Origin: Sciurus carolinensis
Taxonomy: Eukaryota; Chordata; Mammalia; Rodentia; Sciuridae
DNA length: 64,000 nucleotides
Direction: 5' to 3'
NCBI RefSeq assembly: GCF_902686445.1
Contig: NC_062222.1
Coordinates: 44,329,792-44,393,791, forward strand
A program made the position numbers and the translations under genes. The notes under the pieces are model-generated. The model had not been told where the DNA came from. It made no database searches and was given only the letters and a program-made list of their open reading frames with translations. Shown here one piece after another: positions 11,885-23,376 of this stretch (position 1 is the stretch's first letter; every line of letters begins with the position of its first letter).

Positions 11885-13312
11885 TCTTAAGAGCCAAAGA
11901 CTTGATTGGAAAACCAGACCTAATCCTGCTGTCTCCATAATCTCTAGCTTTGTGTTTGATCTGGAAAAAGAGTACAGCTTTAGAACTGCAGGATTCTATA
12001 CTTTCTCTGAGAGTTCTGTTCCTTCTCTGATAAGGAAGATGGTGATCTGAGACTTGGTATTAATTCTACTCCTGGCAATTATTCCTTAATCAACTAAAAA
12101 CAAGAACTAAAATTAATCCTAAGTCTCAGATCACCATACTCCTTATCAGAGAAAGGGAAAAATGAGAATTCTTCCACTTGAGGAGCTGCCAAAAAAAGTA
12201 AGTGGAGTGGCTCAAAAACAATACAATTATCCCCCAAATCAGGGATTGACACTCTGGGCACATTTGCTCTGTGATTGAGCAGCAGTTTCCTCAAGAACAG
12301 AAATTTAAAAAAAATAAATAAATCAAAATAGACAAATACACATTAGCTTTACTTAATCTATTATCTGCAAAAATAATTATTGAGATTATTATTTGAGATT
12401 CAAGCATCTCAAATTTTTAAGCACTGAAATAACTACTGCTATATTTTTCTTGAGTAAAGACATCCTGATTTTGACCTAATTCAAGCTACAATATGATTCC
12501 AGAGGGACCAATGAAGAGGCATCAATGACTGATGGGTCTAAGTAGTGATTGCATTTATAGATTGATCCTGACAGGAGGCAAATGTATCTACTCTCAGGAG
12601 TCCTCAATATAGTCAGCGAAGGAGTGGGGTCATAATTTATAAGTAGAGTGGACTTTTCCCATTGTAATGTACACTTTAATACCTTTAAGTGAAACATTTT
12701 TTTTTTATTAGCAAGAAGCTTAATGAGTAAGTATAGTATGGTCATTTCTTTCCATGTTGGTTTGGTATGCTGTTCTCTCCAATTCTCTATAATGCTTCAT
12801 ATAGCAACCTGTATAGCCCCAAAATGATACCAGAAAGATGGTGTACACTTAAAAAAGCATTTCACGTACCCAAACCTGCAATACCACAGGTGGGGAATGA
12901 ACGGATGAGCTAAATGAGTGGTTGGCAGCATGGTCCCCTGAGCAGTATCATTTCCATCTGCTTTATACAATGGCCTTCTAAATATAATTTCATTTGAAGC
13001 CAAGAAGTCATAAAATACTTATCCAAATGAGTCAATGTAGTCAGGGAAGGAGTAATAATGATGTGACTTTTATTTTTCAATAAGATAATAAATTCTCATT
13101 TTATAAGACACTACCATCTATCATAAAACATGCCAACCACATGCATCCACTATGAAAGTGGTTACTAAAGAATCTTTGTAAAACTGCTGTGTCATGGAAG
13201 TAAAATAACTAATTTATAACAGGAGGGTAAAATAGTAAATTCCTTTTTTTAAAAGAAAATTCCTGTTTTGTGATGATAATAAGTCATGATAAATTATATT
13301 AAGAATAAGTGT
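11885..13312. other. Unassigned sequence surrounding a long hairpin
   Basis: No transposon was recognised here apart from the inverted repeat at 12,021-12,156. Short frames of 60-90 codons lie on the minus strand only and have no identifiable domain. Confidence 0.45.
12021..12156. repeat. Long imperfect inverted repeat (hairpin), arms ~45 bp, loop ~45 bp
   Basis: The left arm is 12,021-12,065 and the right arm 12,111-12,156. The central arm words are gtgatctgagactt on the left and its complement aagtctcagatcac on the right. Outer words ctctgataagga and tccttatcagag also pair, as do attaatt and aattaat nearest the loop. Only a few mismatches and a one-base slip separate the arms. Transcribed, it would fold into a long near-perfect stem. 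I do not recognise it as a known palindromic transposon. It could be a short MITE, a microRNA-like locus or a chance inverted duplication. Confidence 0.85.
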
Positions 13313-13313
13313 G

Positions 13314-13517
13314 AGCCAGGGACAGTGACGCATGCCTGTAATCCCAGCGGCTCTGGAGGCTGAGACAGAAGGATCATGAGTTCAAAACCAGCCTCAGAAA
13401 CAAGGAGGTGCTAAGTAACTCAGTGAGATCCTGTCTCTAAATAAAATACAAAATACAGCTGGGATGTGGCTCAGTGGTTGAATGCCCCTGAGTTCAATTC
13501 CCCGTATCAAAAAAAGA
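13314..13517 (+). mobile_element. MEN (B1-ID dimer) SINE
   Basis: A B1 unit (catgcctgtaatcccagcgg, ctggaggctgagacagaagg) is joined through 'ataaaatacaaaatacagct' to an ID unit (gggatgtggctcagtggttg, cctgagttcaattcccc) and a short A-rich tail. The full dimer is present. Confidence 0.9.
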
Positions 13518-14159
13518 ATAAGTGTTGATTTTTAAGATTGGTAATAGTACTACAGCTATGTTTAAAAGGAGTTCATATCTTTCAGGATTACACTCTAAAT
13601 TATTTACAGATGGAATTATGTAAAGCCCGAGATTTGCTTTTGGGGCATAGAGAGGTGGAGAGAAAGGTAAAAAAATTAGACAGATTGGCTAAGGATCTTT
13701 AAATGTTGAGCCTAAATAAAAATATGTGAGGATTCTTATTTTACCTCTGTTTTTGTACATATAATAATACAATTTTTAAAAAATATTTGGAGGACTGGAA
13801 GTGAAAAGGAATGCTTTTGGTGACCTCTGACAATAGGAAGAGACCATTCTGAAATTGTCTTCCCAGCCACTGCTTTTGGTAGCCAACAAAATCATAGCCT
13901 CCCTAACATGACTCGCACTCTGCAAAACACAGCTACAGCTTCCTCCAATTCTGTAATTAAACCCAGAAACTATGCACATTTGGAGTAGCTGCTTCCTGTG
14001 TCACCAATAACACATTGTATTTTTAATCAGGGCCCCATTCTGCCTATAGTCCCACCATATAACACTTATAGGCTACTCTGCTGCCTTGTTCTGTTAGTAT
14101 GTGTTTAGAAATCACAATTGAATTTTAATATTATCTTAAGCAAAACACAAACAAAAAGT

Positions 14160-14390
14160 TAAATGTGGTGCAAAAATAATCATACCATACACTTCAAATC
14201 CATTAGCACGGGTAAACGAGCTCTGTCCACAAAACCCCCAGAAGCACGCCCCCCTATTAATACCGTCTAGGGAAATTAGAGGCTGCAACTGTGAATGAGC
14301 AGAGCAACCAGGCCTGCTCTTACCAAAATGTACTCGCTTTATTACCCCACTTTTGACAGAACTGAAAAAGCTAAAACAACTGAACACAAA
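14160..14390. promoter_or_regulatory. Candidate conserved non-coding block
   Basis: This is a repeat-free block with several retained CpGs (cacgggtaaacgagc, agcacgcccc, taccgtc, gtactcgc) and AT-core motifs such as ccattag and ctattaat. It is surrounded by AT-rich DNA in which CpG is depleted. This composition is common in deeply conserved mammalian enhancers, but conservation cannot be seen from one sequence. Confidence 0.25.
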
Positions 14391-14579
14391 AACTCTGAAT
14401 CATGAGAAAGAGAATCTCTAACTTAGTCTCTTCAAAAACATTTTTTTTTTTTTCAAATAGGAAAAAGTGGTCTGGTGACTGGAATGCTTGGAGTATGTGA
14501 ACTGAGTTAATTCTTTTCACTCTCAGTTATCTGTCATAGGTACCACCAAAAGGCTAGGTGAAGAGGGACAATTGTCACC

Positions 14580-14730
14580 GGCTAAACACCTAATTTTAGG
14601 AACTGTACTGGGTACCTCAGATGCAATATCTTAAGATGTAGCCTTTTTCCCCACTTTAGAGATGAGAAAATTGAAGGTCATGGAGGTTAAGTAACTTGTC
14701 CAAGGTCACATACTTTAAAAAAGGTGCGTT
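14580..14730 (+). mobile_element. MIR SINE relic
   Basis: The phrase 'ccactttagagatgagaaaattgaaggtcatggaggttaagtaacttgtccaaggtcac' follows the MIR core almost word for word. The ends are vague. Confidence 0.75.
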
Positions 14731-15279
14731 CAGAATCTCAAAAAGATTTGGACCCCATGGATGTTTTCAGAACTATTTGCCTTCCAGTCTACTGGTAGGT
14801 CCTGAATATTTCAAAATGTCCCAATGCATAGAAAAGGAGGATCAACAGAAGTCCTTTTTGATGGTCTTAGATGTTCAATAAAATAATTCTATATATACTC
14901 TTTCACTTTACTGATTAATTTCTACTTAGGCTGGTCTTAATAAAATTAATCATATTCCATAGTTTCCTCTAACTCTGCTAGAAAGAGACAGCTGAGAAGT
15001 CAGAAGACTAATTCAACTGGTCAATCCTACTATTTTCACACTGAAAGATAATTGCTTTCAACAGCATTCCCCCTAGGCTTGGGCTAGCAGTAATTCAGGC
15101 TGGAACACTCTCTCTGTCGCACTCTAGCTTCTCCAAGTGCAGAGGAGTTCTGCCTCCTAACAGATAATTAAAGACATGGCAGTGCCACTTGCTAGGATTT
15201 CTCTCTTTCTCTTTCACCTCTTATAAAGAAGAAACTTTAGTTTAAAGATTAGATTTTTTTTCTTTTTTTTCTAAAGCTG

Positions 15280-16010
15280 GGTATACCAACTGGCATGGGC
15301 TGTATTAAAATCAGGAGAAAGCTCAATCAAAAAGCCTCTCTCGGAAGGCAGGCTTTCTTGTTAATATGCACCAACATGAAAGGCTTTCTTTTCATCCTAT
15401 ACAACTACAGTGTGTGTAAATTGCAGGGGGCTCATTGGCATAAATCTCGGCTGCGACCTCTGAGGTAAACTGGATTTACATTACTTTCTGACAAGAATTA
15501 AATGAAGGCCTTGTGGATATATGAACAGCCTTCTAGGCTGCAACAGATGGGCATGAATGTGTTCCCTAGGAAAACTATCAGTGACATCTGTGTCCTCCAA
15601 ATTCTGGTGGTCTCAGCCAATTAACAGGGGGGGAAAGGTGGGGGTTGGGAGGCCACAGCACAGCCCCCAGCCAAAACCCAGGCAGAAGTGTTTGTGTTTG
15701 GAGATGGGATCAGGCTGGCCTGCAGCCGGGAGGTTACCACTTTATTGTCATCATTCAAATGGGGAATGTGGCTTACAAGCCATTTGTATACCACAGTGAG
15801 GATAATATGATTTTTCTCATTTGACCGGAGGAGATGGCCCTCTCTTGCAGCTGATATCATATTTCAGCTCAATCTCTTTGAGACGAGTGTTTACTTTTGT
15901 CTCCTCCGCGGCAGGCGGAGGGTGCTGCTGTCTGCCAGTTTCTGTAGTGCATTCACATGGCACAAAGCAGGTGACTTCTAAGACGAAACAGATCTTTCCC
16001 CAAAACATTC
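15280..16010. promoter_or_regulatory. Candidate conserved non-coding block(s)
   Basis: About 700 bp is free of repeats, with balanced composition, scattered CpGs (ctctcgg, ctcggctgcgacc, ccgggagg, gaccgg, gagacgag, ctccgcggcagg) and homeobox-type cores (caattaac, taatatgc, attaaatg). Small frames on both strands overlap without any recognisable protein. It may be one or two regulatory elements. Regulatory function is inference only. Confidence 0.25.
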
Positions 16011-16479
16011 TTTCTTAAAATCATCTCTTTCCTCCTCCACTTTGGATTTCACAAGGAAATTAAAATCAAGATCAAAATCGAGATTTCCTTGTTAAAATAA
16101 ACTCAAATTATATCAGCTATCTTTAATGGAGTGATTGGTGGAGGGTTCCTTTAAAAGATGCAGCACTGTGAATCATAAAACTTGTGGTCTGTACTTGCCA
16201 GATTTCAGGGTGTCAATTCCCCTGTGTTTAACATGCAGGGAGAAAGGAAACTAGAGAAACTGAGGCGGAGGATCGGATTCCTCTTCACCATCTCTCTCGT
16301 TTTCTGTGCTCTCAGCTGATTTGCCTGGACCAGGAATGGGGAGCTGAAGGGCTGGGAGGGGAAATAGGGAACCAACATTTATTTGTTCTGCAGGAATCAG
16401 GAGATGCCTGCTTAGGTATTCCAGGTCCTTCCTCCTCTCTGGGGTCTCATATTAAGAAGAGACCTTGATCCCAGAGGAC

Positions 16480-16640
16480 CCTGATCTGAATTTTGCTCTA
16501 TCACTTACTGAACTGAGACAATGGGCAAGTCGCTTCAGTTCTTTGTGCCTTACTTTGCTCATCTGTAAAACTAGGTTAAAGATAGCATCTCTTAGGATCA
16601 ATTGACATAACATGTGGAAATCACTTCCGACATGGCCTTG
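16480..16640 (+). mobile_element. MIR SINE relic
   Basis: The order 'tctatcacttactgaactgagac', 'gggcaagtcgcttcagttctttgtgcc', 'ctcatctgtaaaactagg' and 'acataacatgtggaaatcac' is that of MIR. Confidence 0.8.
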
Positions 16641-16850
16641 AGAGCATTTTTATCCTGACTTTATGATGATGGGTATTGAAGCAGAGTTGGGAAGCTCTAA
16701 GCTAGTTTTGCAAAATGAAAGGCATAATGTTACACTACACTATGTTTTTGGAAATTCAGAAAACTTTTTTTTTTTTTTTTTTTTTCAAAAGAAGCAGTTG
16801 TCATTGCTTTCAGGAGCCTAAGGTCATGCTTTAAAAATGACATTTCTGAA

Positions 16851-16930
16851 CAGGGTTGTGGGGGCAGTTCAGTGGTAGAGTGCTGGCCTAGCATGTGTGA
16901 GGCCCTGTGTTTGATCCACAGCACTGCCCA
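16851..16930 (+). mobile_element. ID SINE body
   Basis: The phrases gggttgtgggggcagttcag, gctggcctagcatgtgtgagg and tttgatccacagcac mark a diverged ID element. A separate 20+ bp T-run lies upstream near 16,767. Confidence 0.8.
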
Positions 16931-17064
16931 CAATTTTTTTAAATGACACATTTCCTTTAATGTATTAGATCTTGAAATTCTGGTTTGCTAAGATGAACAA
17001 AGCAAAAAATATCCATTATCTGGATATTTCTAAGTTCTAAGATAGACTGTCAAGAAGCAAGTAA

Positions 17065-17272
17065 AAGCTGGGCACTGTGGCACATGCCTACAATCCCAGT
17101 GACTGAGACAGAGGCTGAGACAGGAGGATGGCTTCAGTAACTTAGCAAGAATCTATCTCAAAATGAAATAAAAAAGGGCTGGGGTGTAACTCAGTGGTAA
17201 AGAGTCTCTGGGTTAAATCCCCAGTACTACCGCCAACACCACCAAATAAATAAATAAACAAATAAATAAAAT
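17065..17272 (+). mobile_element. MEN (B1-ID dimer) SINE
   Basis: A B1 unit (agctgggcactgtggcacat, caatcccagt, gctgagacaggagg) is followed by an ID unit (gggctggggtgtaactcag, gggttaaatccccag) and an AAAT-rich tail. The B1 part is shortened internally. Confidence 0.85.
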
Positions 17273-18169
17273 ATTACATTCAGATGAAGAAAATAAAATA
17301 AAATAAAATCAAGCTGTTTGTTTTAACCCCATTTCTTAATTGCCAGGATGGAAGTGGGTAGGTTGTTTGGTTTTAAATTTATATGTGAAGCTTTAGAAGA
17401 TGGTGGTTGGTTGTGATAGTTTGAATGTAAACCATTTGCTTTGTCCAAGGTGTTTAGAACACAGTAATTCCATATAAACATTGTTCAAAACACCACCAAC
17501 AAAAGGAGGGCAAAGTAGACCTTCTATTAAGAGAAGCTACTGTCCATGTTGTAAATGTTCATCTTGAGGTTTTTAAAACAAATTTTCTCATATAGATTTT
17601 TATCCTCTTGTTTTCTGCTCTCTAAGGTCTTGTAATGATCCTTTTAGAAGAACTGAAGCAAGCTGAGCCTCAGCCAGTACATTTGCTTCTAGAGAGGCCA
17701 CGTTGTTGGTCAACTAAAAGTCCCTTGCAGTTTCTACTCATGCTGGAGTCAGAAACTCTCAGACACAAGGGTGAGGGTGAAAACAATTGTGAGAACAATT
17801 TTTGTACAAATGGAACTTTTTCCCTTTATCGAGCTGCAGTGCCAAACATACCCTTGTCTTATTCTGTAGGTACCAATATCACATTGCTGAGCAATAAAGT
17901 GCAGAGAGGTCTTTGTGGCACTGTGACTCAGAGGAGAATCTACGCTAAACAAAAGCACCTGTTGTTTCGTTCTTGTAATGACCTTAGAAGTGACCAGTTG
18001 ACTGCATTTCCCCCACACTCCTCCTTAGGCTTTTCCCAACACTGCCATCTCACACATCACTATTGGACGTAAAAGGAGAATAATTGAGGAGAAGATCAAT
18101 AAATTTAAAAGCTCTTTAAGGAAAGACATAATGAATTTGGTACAGCACATATTTTTAGATCAAAGATGC

Positions 18170-18520
18170 CTTTGAAGTGACAAAACCCTAATCCATAAAC
18201 TACCGAGGCACTTCCTTTCTCTCCCAAACTGCTTGTTGTCAAATAAAATGGAAGTTAAGGAAATTATCTTTATCTGAAAATGGCCAAAAGAAGCCATCAC
18301 CTAATGACAGCCTTGTCACAAGCGACAATTGGGGAAATTGTGAGGAAGGCAAGGCCTAACGAGCAGAGGAGTGGGCTTGCTGTTTGCACTAATCTGGCCA
18401 TGCAGCCCCCACACACAATCTCAGTCAGCTTGCTGTGTGAAACAGCTAAGGCTTTGTCACTGCTAACAGGGACGGGAAAGAGCACTCTTTCATGAATATG
18501 TATCACCACCCCTCCGTGTC
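18170..18520. promoter_or_regulatory. Candidate conserved non-coding block
   Basis: This repeat-free block has regularly spaced factor-type cores (cttatctg GATA-like, ttgtcacaagcgacaattg with a near-palindromic centre, cagctaagg, tcatgaatatgtat) and retained CpGs. Frames of about 70 codons on both strands overlap fully, which argues against coding. Function is inferred only from composition. Confidence 0.25.
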
Positions 18521-18553
18521 TACAGAGACAAACCCTTCAAAACTGAGATATAA

Positions 18554-18579
18554 AACACACATACACACACACACACACC
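18554..18579. repeat. (CA)n microsatellite
   Basis: A short CA tract with one AT interruption. Confidence 0.9.
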
Positions 18580-19238
18580 ACCGGCCAACAAAAACCAAGA
18601 GAGCCTAAGCTACTCAGTTGAGTGTGGTGAAATGCTAGTAACTAATGAGAGATCACGCGTTGGAAATCAAGCCAGAGGAACTGGGTTCTGTGTATTTGCT
18701 GGGATCTTTATTTCCCAGCAATTGAGATGAAATCTTTAGGGGGCTTTCAATCTTTGGGAACCTCATATGTAGATGTGTATTTAAAGATGCTACAAATCGT
18801 TACATGGATTGCAAATCACAGGACTCCGAATGAATTCACCTTCCTAATGTCAACTGTGTTCTGCAATTCTAGTTTTAAAGGGAAAAGAACTTTCATATTA
18901 ACCAAGTGCACGTGCAGTTTTAAGAGACTGATCAAATCTCATATTGGCTTTCCTGTGAGGTAGTAAAAATACTATCTGGAAAATTATCAGGAAGATAGAG
19001 CATTTTTCAATATTGTGCAGGCAAAAAGTGCAAGTTGCAAATAAAGAATTTGAGGTTGAAATGGGAGGAAAACCCACTCTACAATCCTTTGTAATCCTAA
19101 CAACAGTGTTTTTTTTTTTTTTAATTCATATTATGTGTTTATTATTTTCTACAAAGATGTATTATTTCACATCCACCCCTGGACACAGATCTAGTAAATG
19201 TATTTTTAAAAATATTTTGAAATTTAATTGAGTTTAAA

Positions 19239-19264
19239 TATGTGTATGTATGTATGTATGTATA
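19239..19264. repeat. (TATG)n microsatellite
   Basis: Tetranucleotide repeat of about six units. Confidence 0.9.
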
Positions 19265-19344
19265 TAAACATATTTAACTTCATTTTTATCAAAGTAGACA
19301 CATAAGGCAAAAAAAAAAAAAGTGTAAGGTTGTTTCATTTTTAC

Positions 19345-19790
19345 TTGTTCTTCTGCTGTGGTAAAGTTCGGATTCCCACTGTGCAAGAGACAAAGCTGAG
19401 TTTTGAGGGGTTTCGATATTACGCAATGTTTGCCATAGACATTAACATTTCATTAGCATATTCGCTCTACGTGAAATCCAGCGTTGAATGCTCCCAGCGC
19501 GCTAAAGCTAATCCTCTTTAAAGAGCTACAGGCTATATTACATGTGGCCACAGCAGCAGCCGTGCCATCGCTGAGCACTTTGAAGACGATGAACAGAGTT
19601 CTCTTGTGCGGCTGTCTGGACCCAGCCTCATAAACCGCTGCTTTCTGTGCTGTGAAATCCTTCTGTTTGCATCAAGGAGAATTACCGGGAGGCTGAAGTC
19701 CACGTGAGCACGCTGAAGGCTGGGCTGCCCTCGAAGGGGAGATATTATGCTGATTTCACTTCTTTCTAAGTGTCTATCCACAACCTTTTC
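19345..19790. promoter_or_regulatory. Candidate conserved non-coding element / enhancer, CpG-rich for this window
   Basis: By eye there are about 17 CpG sites in some 370 bp, where the surrounding kilobases have very few. Motif cores visible include cattagcata at 19,451-19,460 (ATTA), taatcc at 19,509-19,514 (OTX/PITX type), a perfect 12 bp palindrome ctctttaaagag at 19,514-19,525, gtttgcatcaag (octamer-like) and the E-box cacgtg at 19,701-19,706. No repeat family fits and no frame is convincing. The pattern resembles deeply conserved developmental enhancers, which is an inference awaiting alignment. Confidence 0.35.
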
Positions 19791-21779
19791 AACTAAGATT
19801 AAAATGAACTAGATCCAAGTATTTTTGGTCCTTTGATTAGGATCAAGTGCTAACCACATCTTCTGTCTAGGGAACCTGAGCCGGGGTAACCAGGGAATGA
19901 GACCCAGTGATGTCACAGGTCTTTTTTTCCTATTCCTTCATTTTTACAGGATTGCATTAAACATTTGATGCAGTAATTTGTTAGGTAGCTCATTTTCCAC
20001 AAAGAAAATTCAGCTGATGTCATCCAACTAAGGGGCACATAAATAACACAAGGATGTCATTTCAACCAAATAAAGTGAACTAGAAGTTGTACAATGCTGC
20101 AGAAAATTATGTAATTTTTTAATTTAAAAATAAAAGTCCATTATTCTTCTGATAACACTCCCTTAATAATGCTGAGAGTGTTTTCAAAACATAGGCAGTA
20201 TATTATAAACAAGACTGATTTTGTTTTTTTAATTTTATGGTAACTAGTTTATGAATAAATAATTGATTTATAAATGATTTGTTTATAATTTTGAAAATAA
20301 TTATTGCATAAAAGTTGCTACTAAAGGTGTCCATTGTATGGTTTATGTTATTTTACTTAAAGCCCTACATAGTAAATTCTCCTGTGATTTCCAAGCAAGA
20401 GATTCTTTGATTTTCATGCCAAATGGATGTATTTCTTTTTATTCAATTATGAACACCTAAATCTCATATTGTCCCTTTTTGCCTTTACTCCCAGGAAACT
20501 CAGAATTAGATTTTGTGCTTGGCTCCAAGGGTATCTGTCATTTAGATGCCATTGTACAAACTGTTATCCCGATCCTTATTTACTTGGTCCACATCTTTAC
20601 CCTTGTTTTAATGATTCTAAACACATCTGCGCCTCTCTTTGTGGGCAACTTCAAATATTTTTGAAAGGGCATGCAAGTTGCGGTACACTTCCCAATAATG
20701 CTATTTATTTAATTTGGTCATTTTCTTCACGAATATATGCTAGAGAAAGTTTATAGCACAGTGGAAAACACACAGGGTTGGGAGTGAGGTAGATTTGCTG
20801 GCTATGAGGCAGGCAGTTTTCACCTGCTCTCCTGAGGTGACCATACAGCAGGTGACTGTATTTCTGCTCCTCTGGGCCACTTTGGCATTTCTAGCAATGA
20901 AACAGAAATTTTACTGTCAGTTTTTATGCCATCCCCTCTTTAATGCTGGCAATATCTAAATTTAGGCTGAAGTCTCACTTATAATTAATGTAGTTCTCTG
21001 CTTGCTCTCATATTTTACTTCCTTCCAAAGTAAAATATACTGTGAGAGAGCTCTTGACTGCAGGTGTTCAGACATTAGAAAATAGCTTTCTCAGGTGCTA
21101 TGCCTCTTTCTATGGTTGTGCCACTTTAAAAGTGATTTATTCATCTCTTCTGTAGGATTTTCCTGTTCCCTCTCACACTTTTCCTTTGGTACCATCTTCC
21201 TTCCACACTAATTTAAACAAGGTAGGAAAAGAAGTAAGGAGTTGAATATATTTACAATTATTTAAGATATCTTACTAAAACAAATGGTCTTCCTAGAAAA
21301 AAAAACACTGAATATAAATATATTAAAAATAAAAATATTTTAAATAACTTATTAATCAAAATGATTTAAAAATGCCCACCATTCAGCTCTTACATATATT
21401 TAGATGCATGCTACTACTGAACATTTGTGCAAATTAATAATATGACAAGCCCAAAAGAAACTTCATAAATCTCCAAAAGGAAAAATTTTTACTTGACCAC
21501 AGTGCATGCAAAACCCTAAATTATTAATAAAAATAAAAATTTTGTAATCAAGTCACTTGGATATTTCAATAGCACTCAGAAATCGTCTCTTTGTCATTTT
21601 CTGATACATTTCCAAACTTAAGAGATGCAACCGAAACTATGGTCACACGAATATTCATGGTAAAAATGAAGAAGTATGAACTGTGCTTTCATCTCAAAGA
21701 ATTAGAAAGAGAGCAATAAACTAAGCCTTAAAAAGTGAGGGGGAATGAATAAACTTATTATTTTAAGTAATGATTTATA

Positions 21780-22985
21780 AAATAGACAAATTAGAAAGCT
21801 AGTTGTTTTAAAAGTCCAGTAAGGTAGTTTGGGAAAAACCTAATGGACAAAAGGAATGGGAACTGAGGTATAAACACCATTATGGTTAAGAATTTTGAAG
21901 TATAACAGAGTATTATGTACAATCCCCATGTGAAAAGTGTGAAAATTTGCAGAAAGGATATGTTTTCTAGAATAATTTTGACAGACTACTAAACCAGGTT
22001 AAAGAAAAAAACCAAGATATAATTAAAACTATATGGAAAAATTTGTCCATTATTTCCAAGAAAGGTTTGGATTCTGTCATGGTTCATTTCCACCAAATCT
22101 TCTAGATATACATAATTTAGATTATTACGGAGATTAGAAAAACATGAAAGACCTCATAATTCATTTCATGATGCTAATATAGTATTACTATTAATATGTG
22201 ATCTGACCCAATGGTGAAAAAATAAATACAGAGCCCACCCATCTCCAAAACATAAACTGCCAACTACACTTGTAATAAAAAATGGCTTCACTGAGGTGCA
22301 TAGAAGAACCAATATCCAGATAATATTCCTGGATTTAAAGCCTTAATATTTTAAAGATGCTATTATTTTTAATAAACTTTAGTGAACTTCATAAAAATTA
22401 GAGACATCTTTGGTAAACTTAATAGAACCTACAAAAGTTTTATAAATTTGGTTACAAAATTTTAAATAAACCCAATCATATCTTAGTTTTCATCATTTTA
22501 TTATTGATAAAACTGGCATAAATATATGCTTTTTTCAATTATAAAATTACATTCACTAAAGTAAAAAAGACAGAAAATAACAAATGTTGGTAAGGATGTG
22601 GAGAATCAGAGCTCTTATTTTCTGCTGGTGGAAATATGAAATAGTTCAGTTGCTTTGAAAAATAATTTGACAGTTTCTTAAAAAGTTACATGTAAATTTA
22701 CTATAAAAATTCCACTCCTGTGGATTTATCCGAGACATAAATAAATACATCCACACAAAGACTTCTCCATGAATGTTCATAACAGCATTATACATAATAA
22801 CCAAAAAGTAGAAACAACTCAAATCGTTTACCAGCTGACAAATGGCTAAACAAAACTTGATATGAACATAAAATGAATATTATTCAGCAACAAAAAGAAC
22901 TTTTTACATAATGCATGAACCTCAAGAATACGATAAGTGAAATAAGCCAGACACAGAAGACCACGTATTTTGTGATTTCATTTTT
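21780..22985 (+). mobile_element. Ancient L1M ORF2 relic, C-terminal part clear
   Basis: From about 22,570 the text is a recognisable L1M ORF2 C-terminus: 'caaatgttggtaaggatgtggag', 'ttctgctggtggaaatatg', 'gaatattattcagcaac', 'cgataagtgaaataagccagacac'. Upstream to about 21,780 the match is weak. All frames are broken. It continues after a SINE pair and a younger L1 end, at 23,836-24,000. Confidence 0.6.
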
Positions 22986-23010
22986 GTTTTGGGGTGGAGG
23001 GGAGGATGGG

Positions 23011-23185
23011 GTGGGGGCAGGTGGTACAGGTATTGAACTCAGGGGCACTTGACTATTGAGTCACATTTCAGTCCTATTTTGTATTTTATTTAGAGACAGA
23101 GTCTCACTGAGTTGATTAGCACCTCGTTTTTGCTGAGGTTGGGTTTGAACTTGCAATCCTCCTGCCTCAGCCTCCCGAGTTGCAG
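23011..23185 (-). mobile_element. Antisense MEN SINE, truncated at its B1 end
   Basis: The reverse complement of an ID unit is first (tattgaactcaggggcacttg, decayed), then 'tttatttagagacagagtctcac' and the reverse complement of B1 (cttgcaatcctcctgcctcagcctcccgag). It stops abruptly at the join with the next, oppositely oriented MEN. Confidence 0.75.
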
Positions 23186-23376
23186 ATGTTCACATGCCTG
23201 TAATCCCAATGACTCTGGAAACTGAGGCAGGAGGATTGTGAGTTCAAAGCCAACCTCAGGAACTTAGAGAGACCCTAACCAATTTAGTGATATCCTATTT
23301 CAAAATTTAAAGCATAAAAATTTTAAAAGGGCTGGGAATGTTGCCCAGTGGTTAAGTGCCCCTGGGTTCAATCCCC

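Larger units (their letters stand above)
13518..16850. other. Repeat-poor region without recognised gene
   Basis: More than 3 kb shows only MIR relics and homopolymer runs. Base composition is more balanced than the LINE-rich flanks, and CpG is kept in patches at 14.2 and 15.3-16.0 kb, listed separately as candidate conserved elements. Opposed overlapping frames at 15.56-16.02 kb show no domain. No exon is supported. Confidence 0.5.
17290..21779. other. Repeat-poor region without recognised gene
   Basis: Over 4 kb shows almost no recognisable transposon (a weak MIR-like stretch may lie near 20,745-20,860). It holds two blocks proposed as conserved elements (18.2-18.5 and 19.35-19.79 kb) and two small microsatellites. 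A 145-codon open frame at 17,635-18,072 has no recognisable domain and is treated as chance. The low transposon load next to LINE-dense flanks suggests that insertions here have been selected against. Confidence 0.5.

Noticed and set aside
15557..16018. Cluster of opposed 60-80 codon frames
   Set aside because: The frames overlap on both strands without protein similarity. The region is better viewed as a possible non-coding conserved block.
17635..18072. 145-codon open frame on the plus strand
   Set aside because: No recognisable domain, an 89-codon frame overlaps on the other strand, and an isolated frame of this size is expected by chance in 64 kb. It could only be rescued by conservation or transcript data.
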